Source: Acetobacteraceae bacterium
GTDB taxonomy: Bacteria > Pseudomonadota > Alphaproteobacteria > Acetobacterales > Acetobacteraceae
Assembly (NCBI GenBank): GCA_004843165.1
Contig: CP039459.1
Location: 1,057,501 to 1,121,500, forward strand
Reading direction: 5' to 3'
Length of the DNA stretch: 64,000 bases
Of this stretch, positions 62,924 to 64,000 are shown piece after piece. Each line of letters opens with the position of its first letter. Within the stretch, counting starts at the first letter, position 1. Both the position numbers and the translations under genes were made by a program. Below the pieces are notes generated by a model that searched no databases, was not told where the DNA came from, and saw only the letters and a program-made list of their open reading frames with translations.

Positions 62924-63637
62924 TTAGTCTTTTTTAATCGCAGCGAAAATGAATTCCCCAACTTCTTTTATTGTATGGGCAATGAGGCAGTTTCCATCTT
63001 CAAAAGCGGCTGGTGCTTTATCCTCAGCGGCACGGAGCACAATGCAGCGCATACCGGCCCGAACGGCGGCAAGCGTTCCGGGATCACTGTCTTCAATCAC
63101 GATACATTCTTCTGGACGAACGCCTTCCTCTTCTGCGGCAAGCAGGTAAACATCCGGCTGTGGTTTAGGCGAGCCGATATCGGCAGCAGAGTGGATATTC
63201 TCATCTTCAATATGGTCTTCTAGGCCTGTGGCTTTAAACTTTACCTGCATTTCTTTGGTGGAGGAGTTTGAACCAATTCTAAAAGGAATATTTGCTTCAT
63301 TAAGTTTTTTAAGAAGGGCACCGGCACCGGTTACGGGTTCAGCATGCTCTTCCGCAAGCTTGATGAACATTTGTTTCAGTTGGGCAACGGAATCATCTGG
63401 GAATTTTTTACCGGAAAGGCGTTCAAGACTTTTAACAACTTGTGGAAGCGCATGGCCTAAAACATGCTCTTGCGCCATTTCTTCGGTCATTTCAAAACCA
63501 TGTTGTTTTGCAAAGCTGATAATGGCTTTCATGGCGAGGGCCTCCCCGTCCACTAAAACGCCATCGCAGTCAAAGATAATAAGTTTGGGTTTTGGTAAGG
63601 CGAGAAATTTTGAGAGATTATTTTCAGTAGAAGACAT
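62924..63637 (-). CDS. HAD-family phosphatase (beta-phosphoglucomutase-like)
   Basis: This is a 237-residue HAD subfamily IA hydrolase. The nucleophile motif FDCDGVLVDGE is near residue 24. Motif II is IGSNSSTKEM, motif III lies in GSPKPQPDVYLLAA, and motif IV is VIEDSDPGTLAA. The DCDGV form with a following cap resembles sugar-phosphate phosphatases or beta-phosphoglucomutases. It is upstream of nikA on the same strand with a 200-base gap, so co-transcription is possible but not shown. Substrate unknown. Confidence 0.88.
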   Translation of the reverse strand: MSSTENNLSKFLALPKPKLIIFDCDGVLVDGEALAMKAIISFAKQHGFEMTEEMAQEHVLGHALPQVVKSLERLSGKKFPDDSVAQLKQMFIKLAEEHAEPVTGAGALLKKLNEANIPFRIGSNSSTKEMQVKFKATGLEDHIEDENIHSAADIGSPKPQPDVYLLAAEEEGVRPEECIVIEDSDPGTLAAVRAGMRCIVLRAAEDKAPAAFEDGNCLIAHTIKEVGEFIFAAIKKD

Positions 63638-63711
63638 AATGTGTGCTCTTTCCTTAATAGTACAGGCGCCTAAATGAGTCGGGACATTAGCGTAGAATGG
63701 AGATAGAAAAT

Positions 63712-63739
63712 ATATGTTATTTCTATAGAATAATCATAC
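63712..63739. promoter_or_regulatory. Weak NikR-type site upstream of HAD-nik region
   Basis: ATATGT-N16-TCATAC matches 10 of 12 half-site bases with the exact spacing, 75 bases upstream of the HAD start. It could control HAD and nikABCDER together. No site of this kind was found directly before nikA. Confidence 0.35.
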
Positions 63740-63811
63740 TTCTTTCTGCTTCTAAAAACAAATGTGATAGAGGGTATTTTAGGCGTAAAAGAGAAATAAA
63801 GCAAAGTAGTG

Positions 63812-64000
63812 TTAGCTAAACGGCTGGTAACGAACGGTAAAGAAAACCATGTTTTCTGTTGTATGCGGCGTAGTGGAACCGCCGCTCAAACTCATGCCGG
63901 AAAAGGCTGAAACATAATCAAAGGCGTATTGTGCACCGACCAGAACAGAGCCGTAATCGCCACTCATAGCGGTGTACCAGAAACCGCCTGTGACTTCGCC
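63812..64000 (-). CDS. Partial outer-membrane-like protein (C-terminal end)
   Basis: The last 62 codons and stop (63812-63814) of a gene that continues beyond the window. The visible sequence has alternating beta-strand character (GGFWYTAMSGDYGSVLVG, AQYAFDYVSAFSG) and ends ENMVFFTVRYQPFS, like the final strand of an outer-membrane barrel. Family not identified from this fragment. Confidence 0.7.
   Translation of the reverse strand, partial: GEVTGGFWYTAMSGDYGSVLVGAQYAFDYVSAFSGMSLSGGSTTPHTTENMVFFTVRYQPFS

Overview
The window looks like a chromosomal segment from an acetic acid bacterium (Acetobacteraceae, Alphaproteobacteria). The main evidence is a periplasmic molybdenum aldehyde/alcohol-type dehydrogenase paired with a three-haem cytochrome c subunit. 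A glycerol dehydrogenase-like enzyme, an OprB-type sugar porin, many TonB-dependent receptors and a secreted catalase fit the same group. Base composition, judged by eye, leans slightly to AT. Genus and species cannot be fixed from the sequence alone. No insertion sequence, phage or CRISPR array was seen.

Region 1 (1-11.9 kb) is an iron-acquisition block. It holds three intact paralogous TonB-dependent receptors, one broken receptor with a large internal deletion, two tandem lipoproteins, bacterioferritin and its ferredoxin Bfd. Classic Fur-type boxes stand before bfr, bfd, the third receptor and the broken receptor, but none was seen before receptors 1 and 2. A ~50 bp intergenic hairpin element recurs four times at gene 3' ends. 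Its loop and flanks are conserved while the stem bases change together.

Region 2 (12-20.6 kb) holds manC, pstS (overlapping a DUF2721 gene antisense by 224 bp), a DsbD-like protein, a short-chain dehydrogenase, a secreted protein, a HAD phosphatase and dUTPase. Region 3 (20.7-29.7 kb) carries the molybdenum dehydrogenase operon (Fe-S, Mo and cytochrome c subunits), gldA, and the likely maturation genes mocA-like and xdhC. A HEPN-domain gene of putative RNase/defence type sits between mocA-like and xdhC. Region 4 (29.6-36.2 kb) holds xerC and priA (overlapping start codons), ssb, a lytic-transglycosylase lipoprotein, and queE-queC-queD downstream of tRNA-Asp(GUC), which is itself a queuosine substrate.

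Region 5 (36.6-44.2 kb) holds an exported catalase, ugd, a GIN-domain-like protein, mlaE-mlaF homologues and radA. The radA gene is frameshifted in its Walker A motif by loss of one G in a G run. Region 6 (44.4-64 kb) has an OprB porin and a fourth intact TonB receptor that share an unusual N-terminal module. Each is preceded by a motif GTATGA-N16-TCATAT, which differs from the NikR operator at one base. These are followed by a giant autotransporter, a lipoprotein, a TetR regulator, and a complete nikABCDE-nikR nickel uptake operon in reverse orientation, then a HAD phosphatase and a partial outer-membrane-like gene.

The strongest hypothesis from the window is a NikR-controlled nickel route. 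In it, an outer-membrane porin and TonB receptor (44.4-48.8 kb) would work with the inner-membrane NikABCDE transporter (57.8-62.7 kb).
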